Assembly (NCBI GenBank): GCA_964006375.1
Contig: OZ023265.1
Location: 171,369,156-171,433,155 of the forward strand
DNA length: 64,000 nt
Reading direction: 5' to 3'
Source: Tillus elongatus
Lineage: Eukaryota; Arthropoda; Insecta; Coleoptera; Cleridae
The position numbers and the translations under genes were made by a program. The notes below the pieces were generated by a model, which was not told where the DNA came from, did no database searches, and saw only the letters and a list, made by a program, of their open reading frames with translations. Every line of letters begins with the position of its first letter. The stretch's first letter is position 1. Below, one piece after another: positions 37,228 through 48,840 of this stretch.

Positions 37228-37440
37228 CCTCCGTGGCCGTGCGGGAAAGTCGATTCAGACTTTCCAATACGGACTCGGGGGACGACGGTTCGAGCCTCAC
37301 CGGCGCCGGATGATTTTTCAAAAATCACTGTCGTCGTTGAGTTCGAGCTCACGGTGGAGGGTAGGTTAGTTTAGATGAGCAAAAAGGGCCAGCAATGGCC
37401 TAATTGCCAGTAAGCATCTTACCTTTACCTTTTTTTTTAC
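37228..37440 (+). mobile_element. tRNA-derived SINE with 12-bp target duplication
   Basis: 213-bp insertion in the gypsy integrase. The target duplication CTAACCATTTCG is at 37216-37227 and 37441-37452. The 5' part is tRNA-like, with a pol III A box (TGGCCGTGCGGG, 37233-37244) and B box (GGTTCGAGCC, 37287-37296). Their ~53-bp spacing suggests a tRNA with a long variable arm (Leu/Ser type). The body includes GAGTTCGAGCTCACGG. The 3' end is CTTACCTTTACC and a T run. Confidence 0.88.
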
Positions 37441-38132
37441 CTAACCATTTCGTATGGGGATCCGTGACAACCAAATATTTATTGCCAAATAACGGACCTA
37501 TAAAATCGACATGCAACCTAGCCCAGGGTTTTGACGTTACAGGCCAAGGAGATAATGTTGTCTTCACAGTAATGGTTTGTAAGGACTTACAGATTTCACA
37601 ATTATGACACATTATTTCAATATCCTTGTCCACATTTGGCCACCATATATATGAACGTGCCAAGGATTTACACTTACTAATACCAAGGTGACTCAAATAA
37701 AGTTCGTTAAGCAATCTCAGATTTTCTTTCAGGAATTACAACCCTATAACCCCATAATAAACAACCAAATTCTACACGAAGCTGCTCGTTTTTATTAAAA
37801 AACAGTCTTCAGACTTTCTGGCCAGCCATATAAACAATAACCTACCATTCTATTTAAAATGCGATCTTTTTTCGTCTCATAAGCAATTTGTTTATAATCA
37901 TTCAAATTTCTTGAATGTAGCAAATATGTGAAATGTCTTCTTCATTTTGTTCTGTTCAATTTATTGGCAATCGTGATAATGTATCAGCTGTAATATTTTT
38001 GTCCGACTTTATGAATTTTACATTATTAGTGAATTTTCTTAGAAAAAAAATTCACGATTGGGGAGATCCCGATTTTTGAATAAAATTCTTCAAATGGGCG
38101 CGATCTAGGACCCCTAGAACCCATATCCGGGG

Positions 38133-38138
<6 letters not shown>

Positions 38139-38212
<74 letters not shown>
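38139..38212. repeat. (TA)n tract
   Basis: Left flank of the mariner; no TA repeat remains on its right side apart from the duplicated TA. Confidence 0.95.
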
Positions 38213-38213
<1 letters not shown>

Positions 38214-39468
38214 GAGAGCGGGTCAATAAGTCCGTGATTTTATGAATTTCCCGCCTCTTCACAGGAAGGGCAACACTGCTCCTGTTAAGCATCTGTCAGT
38301 TAGTTTTGAACAAGCTGCGTCATTTAGTTTGTGTTAGATAGCCATTGAAAGCATACAACCTCTTGAGTTATAACGAAAATGGAAAAAAGTGAATTTCGTG
38401 TGCTCATCAAACATTATTTTTTTGCGGAAAAAAACCTTCACTCAAACCTAGGCTAAGCTTGTTAAATACTATGGGGACTGCACCATCAATTTCTATGGTA
38501 AAAAAAGTGGTTTACTGAATTTCTTTGCGGCTGTACAAGCACAAATGACACTGAATGTTCTGGACGTCCAGTTGAGGTCGCTACACCTGAAACAATTGAA
38601 AAAATTCACGATATTGTGTTGGCCGATCGGATATTGAAAGTGCGGGAGATTGTGGAAGCCATAGGCATATCACATGGCTCAGTGGTTTCGATTTTGCATG
38701 ATCACTTGGGTATTAGAAAGCTATCCGCAGGATGGGTGCCGCGTTTGCTCACAATCGACCAAAAACGCAATCGTGTGACAGCTTCGAAGGAATGTTTGGA
38801 GTTTTTGCGCCATTTCGTAACCGTGGACTAAACATGGATTCACCACAACACCCAGAGACCAAGCAGCAGTCAAAACAGTGGGTTTCTTCGTGCAAATTGG
38901 CGCCGAAGAAGGCCAAGGTGGGTTTGTCAGCCAATAAAGTCATGGCGACCGTTTTTTTGGAAGCACGCGGTATAATCCACATTGATTACCTTCAAAAGGG
39001 AAGAACAATCAATGGCGAATATTATACCAACTTATTGGACAGATTCAGTGACGATTTGAAGAAAAAGCGATCGCATTTGGCCAAGAAAAAAGTTCTTTTA
39101 CACCAAGACAATGCAAGGGTGCACACATGTGTAGTCTCCATGGCGAAATTGCATAAACTAGGCGACGAATTGCTCCCTCATCCGCCCTATTCTCCGGATT
39201 TAGCCCCGAGTGACTATTTCTTGTTTCTAAACTTAAATAAATGGCTCGGCGGAAAGAGATTTGACTCCAATGATGAAATCATCTCACAAACAAATACCTA
39301 TTTTGAGGACCTCCACAAATCTTATTTGTTGGAAGGGATAAAAAATTGGAGAAACGTTGGACGAAGTGTATAGAGCTCAAAGGACACTGTGTGGAGAAAT
39401 AAAATGATTTTTTGTCAAAAAACATGTGTTTCATTCAAAAAGACACGGACCTATTGACCCCGCTCTCG
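38213..39468 (+). mobile_element. Mariner transposon, 1256 bp, in a HINE TA tract
   Basis: Terminal inverted repeats start CGAGAGCGGGTCAATAAG on the left. The right end is the reverse complement with one mismatch and one 1-bp indel. The TA duplication is the last TA of the microsatellite (38211-38212) and 39469-39470. The length is normal for mariner. Confidence 0.93.
38379..39373 (+). pseudogene. Mariner transposase, frameshifted
   Basis: It starts MEKSEFRVL at about 38379, the usual mariner start. Recognisable blocks in order are: LKVREIVEAIGISHGSVVSI (helix-turn-helix), KLSAGWVPRLLT (linker), FVTVD at 38828 (first Asp, followed by a stop where Glu is expected, then TWIHH), VLLHQDNARVHT (second Asp) and YSPDLAPSDYFLF (third Asp, 34-residue spacing as in mariner). 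At least three frame changes and one stop. The protein is not functional. Sequence is closest to the irritans/mellifera side of the mariner family by memory of motifs only. Confidence 0.88.
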
Positions 39469-40258
39469 TATCACACCGATAACTCAGAAAATAATGGACC
39501 GATTTTAATAAAATTTAGCACGTACCTTCCTTTTGTAAGTGGCTTGGATAAGTTCGTTAGCCAGGAAAATCGAACCAGGTTTTCTGGGAAAATTTTGGGT
39601 TTTCTTTCGGAAAATTTTTTTTATTTCAAAAAATAGAAAAGATATGGTAACCAAATTTGGCACGTAAGTTTACGATATTAAAAGGAAACTATACCAAAAT
39701 TTATATTTCTATGTTAAAAGAAAAAAATATATAAAAAATATTTGGTGTCTGATCATTTCTATGAAAATGCACTACCATAACGCACTTGCTGCGTCCAGAC
39801 TTTATTGGTACGCGGACAAAATTATACTCCATCTCTGCAGACGGCTAGCTGCATATATTCGAATTGCCCTTTTGTTTCCAAAAATACTTACTAATGGCTT
39901 GGCGTAGAGTTTCAGTAAGATTAACACCGTATTATTTTTTTGATTGCTTTTATAGGGATAGTTTCCACAAAGATGCCTTCTTTTACATGACCATAGGAAT
40001 TACGCCCCCTTAGCGGCAGAGTTAGGAACTTTAAAATTATTTCCAACATTTTCTCTTATCCACTTTCATTAACAGGATTTTTTCGCAAATCTCCTGGACC
40101 ATTCATTCCTGAGATATATTACCTCTTCGCCCTTGATGAAACACCATGTATAAATAGATAATTTGTAGGATTCTACATTAAAAACGAAACCGTTTTAACA
40201 AGAATGGATAATCCTTTAATTTTTGTTCGCGGTAAGGTAAGGTGAACCTTAAAAAATC

Positions 40259-40617
40259 TCGGGACGCAGCAAGTGCGTTATGGTAGTGAATTTTCATAAA
40301 AATGTTTTTATTGCAAATATGTGTGTTTTCTTTTTAAGAAAGCAGACATCAATTTTGGTTACCAGTATAACCTATATAGAAAAAGCAGGCATCAAATTTG
40401 ATTACCAGTATAACATATATAGTAAAAACAATGTGCCATGTTTCATCAAAATAACTTGATTGTTTCAAAACGTACAGAAATTTCCAAAAGTAAACCAAAA
40501 GTGTTACTGAAAAAATCCGTTTCTTGGTCAACCTTATAGGTTAATAGCAAATTGAGCTTTTCAAATATGAAGCATTTAATCAAAATTCGCAACCACAACG
40601 CACTTGCTGCCTCCAGA
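40259..40617. mobile_element. HINE derivative with two identical-type ends (foldback)
   Basis: The left end reads GGGACGCAGCAAGTGCG, TTATGGTAGTGAATTTTC. The right end reads AAAATTCGCAACCACAACGC, ACTTGCTGCCTCC, its inverse. So both termini are the GCTGCGTCC-type end. The TA tract and the other hairpin are absent. The same arrangement occurs at 51394-51668. Confidence 0.75.
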
Positions 40618-40829
40618 ATTTCTTAACTTACAAACATGCATTATATTTCGATGGAAAATGCAAAAAATAAGGCGTTTTCGACAAAAAAAATTATTTGTAT
40701 CACCAACGACTTATGGGCCACCCTGTGATTGTCGCAATAATTTTTTAAGATGTAGCTCAAAACACCGTATAATTAATGTATACAATATTTTTTCATATCT
40801 TGTATAATAACGAATATATTGAGCTTTAT

Positions 40830-41645
<816 letters not shown>

Positions 41646-42765
41646 TTTGGTCGTTTTGTGGCTCCCTGTATACCGGTAACATACTGTATCGTCGCGCAAG
41701 AGTTTCTAAAAGTTCTTATTTGAAACAAGAAAGTTTCCCTGGAGGCGACAATCGATCACTTATCTAGAAAACCCAATAAATGAAAAACTAAATGTTCCGG
41801 TCCAGGCGGTTTGATGTAGTTACAGGCACTTGCTCAATGTTCCGTCACTTCGAGTGGCCGCAGATTGGACCAGAAGAGAAAGAACAGTGAAGAGAAGAAC
41901 GGCAGGGTCGAAAGTAGTTTCTTTTCAAAACACCATTCAAGCCAGACGACCTAGTTTCGTATTAATAATAAAACTCGATTTTAACAAAATATTGGCTGTC
42001 GCAAGAGGCGTTATCTTAAATCGTGGACAGTTTTTTTTTTGTATGAAATTTATTTTGTGCATACAACGGCTGTGATTGTCTTTTTTTTCGACGTAATAGA
42101 TCATGCATTGGCGCGTCATATTGAAGTTTTTCCGGCCATCATTAGCTTTGTGCGGTGATAATATCTTTTCAATTGACTGTAAGGGCTGAATTGTTTCTAG
42201 ATTGAATTTACATTTGACTGCGAGTTTAAATCGACATGAGAATGGGGAACCAGCGACCGAGACTGGATTTTTTTGCACGTTCGCGAATGCTACGTGATAA
42301 GTTGTCAGTGTGAAAAATTAAAACATCGGTTTTCCAACATTTTTTATGTTCCATTTCAATTTTCGATGGTAAACTCAACGCAGAGGGACTAATTGAATAT
42401 TGAATGTTGCAGGGTTGAGCGATGAGCCGGTTAAATAAACACGTTCTGATTAGTGGACCCGCTCTGTTTGCTGTAAATTGTGCTGTGTGGTGGTTTTCTT
42501 TAATAATGCCAATCGTGCTTATTAACTGGCACAGACGCGTTAGGATTGCTATTTGGAGTTGGATTTGCATTTGATATAAAAACATAATTAATATCTGTTG
42601 ATTGCACATTTTTTATAACTCCTAAAAGCTAATTTGTATTACAAAATTAGTTACAAATTAGGTAAAAATCACCTGCAAAATTGTGTATTCTTTGCAGACC
42701 ATAAACGTTCTACGTGAACGTTTGTTTGCGGTGAATTCAGATCTACAAAGTGCACCTACTAGATA
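41646..42765. other. Possibly unique DNA, no recognisable feature
   Basis: No repeat in the window matches it. Open frames on both strands (for example 42226-42609, minus) lack known motifs. Confidence 0.4.
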
Positions 42766-42773
42766 CCTGTCAT

Positions 42774-44160
42774 CAGTGGCGGATTTGCCCTAAGGCCCAA
42801 TAGGCCAGGGCCTAGGGCGGCCAGATATTACGGGCGGCCAATCGTGACAAAAAACACATATGGCGTATGACGGCCGCACTGCACGGTGCAGTCTGCACCG
42901 CATCGTATAACAATAATCTTCCTAAATCACTTTCGCACATTTTATGTATAAAATATAGATATGATACATATGTATATTATGTTGGCAATAAAGTAATTTT
43001 TTTTTAATTTCAACAACACACCACGAGGGCTTACAGCCTAAATACTATCGTACCGTGGGTGTTGGCAAGGAGGAAAGAGGCAACTTGTTAATTCTGGACT
43101 TGAAGGTTTGGAGGTTCGGGGGAGAAGGAAAAACATGTGCCGGCAAGGAATTCCACAACTTGGAAGTCCTCGGGACAAAAGAGCGGGCATAACAAGATGT
43201 TCTATGTCTGGTGACCTGGACAGTGAAAGGGTGCATTCGATCTGTTCGGGGCAGCAGGTGGGGGAACTATGGAGGAAAGCTCCTATGAGGAGTGCCCGGC
43301 AGATATCTATAAAAGAGAGAGAGAGGTCATCAACGGCACGTCGGTGGGCAAGGGATGGCAGCCTTTGGGTGAGGGTAGGGTCTCCGATGAGACGTAAAGC
43401 TCTCTTTTGTATCGAGTCCAGGATAGCGAGTGTAGAAGCGGCAGCTGCACCCCAGATGTGGGAGCAGTATTCGAGGTTTGGCCTTATTTGTGAAGTATAT
43501 AAGGTATAGAGATTAGCTGGTGAAAAGTATTTGCGAGCCCGGAAGAGGAAACCTAATTTCTTAGCAGCCGCTCCTGCAATTGATGTGACATGCTGGTGCC
43601 AATTAAGATTTCGATCCACAGAAATGCCAACAAGAGAAAAGGACTCATTACTTTGAATAACTTGGTTGTTCATTGTAATGGGTCTAGGGCTGGTGTATAT
43701 CTTATGAGAAAGAAAGCAAGACTGAGATTTGGTGGGGTTGAATTGTACAAGATTTCTACTTCTCCAGTCTAATATTTTTTGGAGATCCACGGAGACAGAA
43801 CCCTCCATGAGTCTGCGATCCTCGTCTAATTGGGCTAAAGAGACAGGCTTAGAATATTGTATATTTGAGTGGAGGGTGCTGTCGTCCGCGTAACTGTGAA
43901 CTGGGTTGGATGTGCTAGAGAGGAGGTCATTGATGTGGAGAAGAAACAAAGTAAGGGCTAAATCTGAACCTTGAGGAACTCCTGCATTAATTGGATACAG
44001 TTTAGAGGAATGGCCATCCACAACAACAGAAATGCTCCTGTTGGAGAGGAAATTTGCTTTTTCATTATGTAGTCTATATGATGGGTGCTGAGAAAGGGGC
44101 GGCTGGTACTTACTACATGGCATGGGGCCTAGGGCGGCCAAGACTGCAAATCCGTCACTG
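42774..44160. mobile_element. Non-autonomous hAT element containing LINE J7
   Basis: The terminal inverted repeat CAGTGGCGGATTTG (left) pairs with CAAATCCGTCACTG (right). An 8-bp target duplication, CCTGTCAT / CCTGTAAT with one mismatch, flanks it at 42766-42773 and 44161-44168, as expected for hAT. Both ends also share the word GGCCTAGGGCGGCC. The non-LINE part is only about 330 bp and non-coding. Confidence 0.82.
43005..44056 (-). pseudogene. LINE family J, copy J7: best-preserved palm to 3' end
   Basis: Uninterrupted for about 340 J codons, with small frame slips near 43290. Blocks: SNRSISVVVDGHSSKLYPIN, GVPQGSDLALTLFLLHINDL, catalytic SYADDS intact, DLQKILDW, LVGISVDRNLNWHQHV, PNLEYCSHIWGAAAAS. 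The C-terminal tail is split over two frames (43236-43045 shows the original tail ending KLPLSSLPTPTVR). The 3' UTR ends TGTTGTTGAAATT plus an A run. It is 5'-truncated at 44056, where hAT sequence resumes. Confidence 0.9.
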
Positions 44161-44306
44161 CCTGTAATAAAATAATATATAAATTTAAACAAACGCGCTA
44201 TACGGGTGCATTTTTTCATAATTTCACAGAATTTATGGTATATTTTAAAATCAAATCTGCCAGCAGGAAAATAGCTCGTCTATTTTAGCGTAATATCTCA
44301 TGTAAC

Positions 44307-44696
44307 GTCTCGGTGGTTCAATGTTAGGAACAGCTGCATCTGAACCCAAGGGTACTGGGTTCGATTCCCAGTAGGTGACACTTTCACTTTTTCAGTACAT
44401 ACTGTAAAATTAATACCAATCGATGTTGTGACATTATGTCGGAGCAAGTTGAATGCCTGCATGTTCGGCCCTTCAGCGGGGGCGTAAAGCCGTCAGTCTC
44501 GTGTACCATGCGATGTTGGACACGTTAAAGATTCACACCCTCTTTACAGAAAGATAGGGCTTTGGCGAAATTTCCAGGATAGTGCGGTGAAGCTGCTTCC
44601 TGGCGTCGGTGATTGGCCGTAGTCGCAGGAGTAGATCGACGTTAAAAAAAGAGGTTTCATATGCTAAGTAGTCTCCATCGCCTCAATGTAATGTAA
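44307..44696 (+). mobile_element. tRNA-derived SINE, ~390 bp
   Basis: The head has an A-box-like GGTGGTTCAATGTTAGGA and a perfect B box GGTTCGATTCC (about 44348-44358). It is followed by a body with CGGGGGCGTAAAGCCGTCAG-like sequence, TCTTTACAGAAAGATAGGG and GCCGTAGTCGCAGGAGTAG. The end carries ATGTAATGTAATC, a short pentamer tail. A target duplication is not clear; ATGTAA occurs on both sides. It does not resemble the SINE at 37.2 kb. Confidence 0.75.
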
Positions 44697-44989
44697 TCAT
44701 CAAGCTTTGAATGAAATACAAAATAATTTTAAGTTGATAAAAGTAGAATAATGTTCCGTCCCATTTTCGACCTTTGAGTTTACCTCACTTTTTTTGAAAT
44801 ATTACAACATTCAAATATTATTAAAAACTATTTATCCATGAGTAAAACAAGTAAAACAAGTTAACTTGAATTCTAAACACACATTGTCAAAACTGTTCTA
44901 CAGAATTAGTTCTTTCGGCTTATTTTAATGATTCTTTGAAATGTGAAACACATTAATGCTGCATTGTTTGGATTAAATGTTCTCTATGA

Positions 44990-45178
44990 TTTATTTCTTC
45001 TTTCTAAACGAGGTCTTTTATGCGGCGCCAGTTATAAAAGTCCACAGGAGTAAAGTCTGGGAACCTAGATGGCCATGATATCGGTTCATTTCGCCCTATC
45101 AATCTATTAGGAAAATGCTTGTCCAGAAATTTTTGCACTTGGACACTACAGGGCGCAGGGCAGTCATTATTTTGATAT
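44990..45178 (-). pseudogene. Tc1/mariner-superfamily transposase fragment
   Basis: The frame reads NDCPAPCSVQVQKFLDKHFP, NRLIGRNEPISWPSRFPDFT, PVDFYNW. This matches the segment between the second and third catalytic Asp of the T1/T2/T3 type (QDGxPxH...FPxxWIGRxxPIxWPxRSPDxTPxDF). The LINE at 45.2-46.9 kb has its tail at the upstream boundary, so the LINE inserted here. Confidence 0.75.
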
Positions 45179-46860
45179 AATAATAATAAGCATAGCATTT
45201 ATTGTATTCAAGAACCAATAGTTTTATTACAAGGATCAATAATGGCGCTATTAATATAAATTCAACTATAGAAAAAAATATATAAACAATCGTTATGAAA
45301 AATATTTAGAGTCTATAAACTAAATCTAAAAACTATTAACTACAAAAATAACTAGTATTCTAATATCAACCGAAATAATTAAAAACAAATTTATTCATTT
45401 ATTATAAATGCCCGTACTCTTAAACAATTGATCAAAAAGTGATCTAAGGATTTTATATTTGGAACACCCAGATTATTTAATACACCTACCAGGTGTTTAA
45501 TACCCGTACTTAGGAGATGAGGTGTAACAGATTCATATATAGGACAACTGAAGAGTGCCTCAACGTTTCACATTCCTGCAGGTTACAAATTGAACAGTTT
45601 GCTTCAGTGTCAATCTTGAAACACACCCCCTTGTATGCAAACCTTAAACAAAATTTGGACGACAGACGCATCTGTACAATTATTGTGATCAATGGCATTG
45701 GGGCACACAGGCGCAAATAATTTTGTCCAGTGTGATGTGTTGTAAATAGCTGGCATAAAGCAGGATACCCAGAGAGTTGTAAACGAACAAGATCATCCGT
45801 GATAAGTTTGGACTCGAACCTATCGAAGAGACTACGTTTCACACGCTTCAGCACACCCAAGGTCAGAGAATCCCACAGTAAACCTTCGTTGATATAATTA
45901 AAGAAATATCAACCTAGCGAAGCAAGGAGCTGGGTACCTCCCCGAGCCCATAAGAGTTTTACAAGCCACGTAATACAATGTTTAAAAACCAACAAAGAAA
46001 GAGCTCTAAAGCCAGTCTCAGGTCTCACTATATAATCAGGAAAATTTATTCGCAGCGAAAATAGCATCTTGACAGACCGCACCTGTATTCTTTCAATCAT
46101 ATCAAGATACCTATTAGCCCAGACTTCACAAGAACTCTGCCAACCGCCCAGAACGATGGACTCGTGGAGTCTAACTCTGTCCTCCCGGCAATCAATTTTC
46201 GACCTGGCCATAATAGGCTGCGCTACTACTTTGAGCGCTTCTGGATATGACCGACGCCGCCATGTGAAGAAATGTGCAAGATGAAGAAAAACAGACCTTA
46301 AGATAGACGAAAAAAGCACATAACTTTCGTCTTAAGTTGGTTCACCCGTAGCCCATTGTCCTTAGAATACTGGGTCAGAATGTTTAGCTTTCTCTGCATG
46401 TCAACTGGAGAGTCGGCTAATAACACCAAATCATCCGCATACAGTAACACAAGTACGACTAAGTTACCATCAACATTTAATCCTTAAACCCCCTCGCACC
46501 GAAAATAATAGTCGATATCTGCAAGAAAAAGAGCAAAAAGGAGAGGACTTAAAGGATCACCCTGCAAAACGCCATCAGATATATTTATCTGCTCAGACAA
46601 CCGGTTTCCAACCCTAATCATCAAGGATGCATTATCATAGAGCGACCTGAAGACACGGATGATTTTTGAAGACAAACCCAGTGCAAATAGTTTATTCCAG
46701 AGAATGAAGTGGTTCACGGAATCAAACGATCGTTTGAAATCGTCGAACGCCACATAGACTTTGTGACCCTTGAGACGGAGGTGGGGTGGAATAATGATTT
46801 TGATATATGGTCTGTCTCTCGACGTCAAGAGGCACATATTGTGTTGTAAGTTAGTTTAAA
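45178..46860 (-). pseudogene. LINE family M: RT palm to 3' tail
   Basis: 46837-46484 encodes the palm: KVYVAFDDFKRSFDSVNH (catalytic Asp in VAFDD), SDGVLQGDPLSPLLFALFLA. After a stop, 46480-46400 gives LYADDLVLLADSPVDMQRKL with the catalytic YADD intact. 46319-45909 gives WANRYLDMIERIQVRSVKM (thumb). 45860-45510 gives the C-terminus with a Cys-rich CSICNLQECETLRH. The 3' UTR ends AATAAATGCTATGC followed by (TTA)n at about 45178. No RNase H is seen. The clade is uncertain. Confidence 0.85.
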
Positions 46861-48123
46861 GTAGTTTTAAAAAGTTTCATTCCATTTATATTGTCATACA
46901 AAATTGTGGACCTATGAAAACCCTTCCTATTATTCGAGGATCCACGGTGACATTGAATTTCCACTGAAACTTAATTCTCTCGTTTCTTGTATGGATATTC
47001 CTCAGCTCAGTAATGTAAATTAAGAAAATGTGTTGTACCTTCTCAGCCTTTGCACCCACTTATCTATTACCAAGCTTATAATTCTTGGAGACTTACCCTG
47101 AACATTTCTTAACTTAATAAAATGTCTACAAATAATGATATAGTGTGATACACGAATCGGAAGGCAATGGAATTAGGATGTTTTTAAGAATATTGGAATA
47201 ATATGTTGCGATACTTAAAAAAAGTGACGTGAACTCAAATGACGAAAATGGGATGGACCATTTTTCTTCTTCCATCAATCTAATATATTTTTAGTATTAC
47301 ATTCAAACGTTGATTATTACATTACATAAATGCAATATACATTACTAGACATATGAGAACACTACGATAAAATAAACTGGCCATTTTTTCTACTGGCAGA
47401 TTTTTTTCAAAATTAACCATACATTCTGTAAGATTACGAAAAATGCCTATATCTCGAAAAACCGAAACACTTGGCATATAAACATGTATGATTACTTGGG
47501 TTGCAAATGGATCCTACCGTCACCTATTTTCAGGTCAGCATCGCTGAACCAAATACTCTGTATATAGATGAGTAAATTTTCAACGAACCATTTTGTATAA
47601 AGAAAACCGCAGGTCTAGGTTGTAAGTAAATCATTGGTAAAAGCAAGTAAACATATCTTCTTGCGAGATAGATCAAATGGTAATATTACATCATAATCAA
47701 ATCTAATCATAATTTAGAATCAAAGAAAAATAAATAAATTCCCAAACATCATCCGCTAATTCATTTCCATTATTTTCCACTGAACTTTAATTCTCAATGT
47801 TTAGATTTGACGGCGGGTATCCAAAGCACGGTCACGTTGCAGCTCACATTTAATTAGTTGGGGATTTTTATTTTTATCCGATATAAACACCGCCTGCCCG
47901 GATTGCTCGCTAGGTGCTTTATTAGACCAACTGCCAGCGCCTGCGCATCTACCGGGTTATTTAATTAAAGCACACTCTGAATAAGAAACAATGTAGCAGT
48001 GGCTTCCGTTTGCTGCAGCAGCAAGAATTTATTAATGATTCTTCTTGAAAAAAACAATTATATCCATAGCCCGGTTCCAGCTGGTCGTAGCTTCAGGGGA
48101 GAAAGATGGCTCCAAGAAATAAT
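46861..48123. other. Possibly unique host DNA
   Basis: No match to any repeat in the window. 47810-47990 is unusually complex and GC-balanced, including CGGCGGGTATCCAAAGC and CAGCGCCTGCGCATCTACC, in otherwise AT-rich sequence. There is no ORF. Confidence 0.4.
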
Positions 48124-48269
48124 TTCTTTGGGTACTACATACAGACTTTGAGACTACTTCTCTGGCTTCGCTGTTGGTTTTCGTTTTTGTAGGTGAAGGA
48201 CATAGCTAGCGCGTTAGCTAACTGGAGCAAGAGGCCCGTATGAATTCTGGAAGTTCTAGGATGTTCTTC

Positions 48270-48318
48270 AACGTTTCTGTGACTAGTTTCGCTGCTTGAC
48301 AGTATTCTCAGACAGGTT
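48270..48318 (-). ncRNA. Hammerhead motif, left arm, core mutated
   Basis: On the minus strand: CCTGT, CTGAGAA (48311-48305; G8 changed to A), stem II weakened, GAAA intact, palindrome ACTAGT, C at the cleavage position, ACAGAAACG closing stem I. The mutation at the invariant G should inactivate it. Confidence 0.7.
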
Positions 48319-48792
48319 AAAATTGAATTAGTACGAAATCATGACAACTACAAATAAACATCTGTTGCTATGTTATGATATGATGTTTTGATCAAATTGA
48401 AAATAAAATGAAACACAGATGACAGATGAGGCTTACAAAATGTCTACGTGATGTATGTCAAAATTTAACATAAAAATAGAACTAGCCTATAATAACTATG
48501 ATAACAGTTATAACAATAAAATAACTAAACAATAACAGTATAAAAGGTGTCTCTATATAACGAAATTATTGACATACATCAACTCATTATCTTATTACAA
48601 CTTTTTTGAAAGAATAGTAAAATTTATTTTTCTTTGACTTATTTAATTAGAAAGAAGAATATCCAAGAAAGGGGAATTCATTAAGTCAGTTTGCTCGTTT
48701 AAAACAAGGTAGCTATTGATCAAAACATCATATCATAACATAGCAACAGATGTTTATTTGTAGTTGTCATGATTTCGTACTAATTCAATTTT

Positions 48793-48840
48793 AATCTGTC
48801 TGAGGATGCTGTCAAGCAGCAAAACTAGTCACAGAAACGT
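48793..48840 (+). ncRNA. Hammerhead motif, right arm, core mutated
   Basis: TCTGT, CTGAGGA at 48800-48806, one extra T, stem II GCTG/CAGC, then AAAA in place of GAAA, palindrome ACTAGT, C at the cleavage position, and ACAGA pairing with TCTGT. The two arms carry different core mutations. Confidence 0.7.

Larger units (their letters stand above)
38026..39802 (+). mobile_element. HINE inserted in gypsy pol, itself hosting a mariner
   Basis: 5' half 38026-38212: hairpin TTAGTGAATTTTCTTAG..., GGGAGATCCCG, CATATCCGGGGTCAG, (TA)n. 3' half 39469-39802: TATCACACCGATAACTC, GGTAACCAAATTTGGC and the end ACTACCATAACGCAC, TTGCTGCGTCCAGACTT. Removing it rejoins gypsy codons in a sensible frame with no duplicated bases. 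Confidence 0.85.
36865..39860 (-). pseudogene. pol: Ty3/gypsy pol fragment (RNase H end and integrase), interrupted twice
   Basis: Read right to left. 39860-39803 gives SRLQRWSIILSAY, the end of RNase H. A HINE then intervenes. 38025-37715 gives KSDKNITADTLSRLP (the classic gypsy spacer) and further codons with frame breaks. 37714-37441 encodes the integrase zinc-binding domain (HLGISKCKSLARSYIWWPNV, CHNCEICKS) and the start of the catalytic core (RLHVDFIGPL, first Asp). A SINE then intervenes. 37227-36872 gives VGLPDQIVSDNGQPF (second Asp), YHPQSN, then CENSVKSVKNALKK (catalytic Glu, here in an altered NVACENSVK context), and LDYRNSEHSTTGTNP. LTRs, gag and RT are absent. Confidence 0.87.
36520..40150. 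mobile_element. Outer inverted repeats enclosing a multi-layer nest
   Basis: 36540-36760 and 39925-40140 are inverted relatives. They share GTCCAGGAGATTTGCGAAAA-like sequence, GTTAATGATAGTGG, AGAAAATGCTGGAAAT, CTCTGCCGCTAGGGG and ATCCCTATAAAAGC. They are distantly related to the F arms (CTGCCGCTAGGTGGCG). Between them lie a gypsy pol fragment, a SINE, and a HINE with a mariner in it. Whether the pair marks one old foldback element or two independent insertions cannot be decided by eye. Confidence 0.5.

Noticed and set aside
37228..37310. A functional tRNA gene with long variable arm
   Set aside because: It is flanked by a target duplication and has a 3' body; it is a SINE inserted in gypsy integrase.
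42226..42609. A 127-codon minus-strand ORF
   Set aside because: No motif, unremarkable composition, and open frames of this size occur by chance in several places here.
44320..44380. A functional tRNA gene at the B-box sequence GGTTCGATTCC
   Set aside because: The A box region does not fold into proper D and acceptor stems, and a long body with a pentamer tail follows. It is a SINE head.
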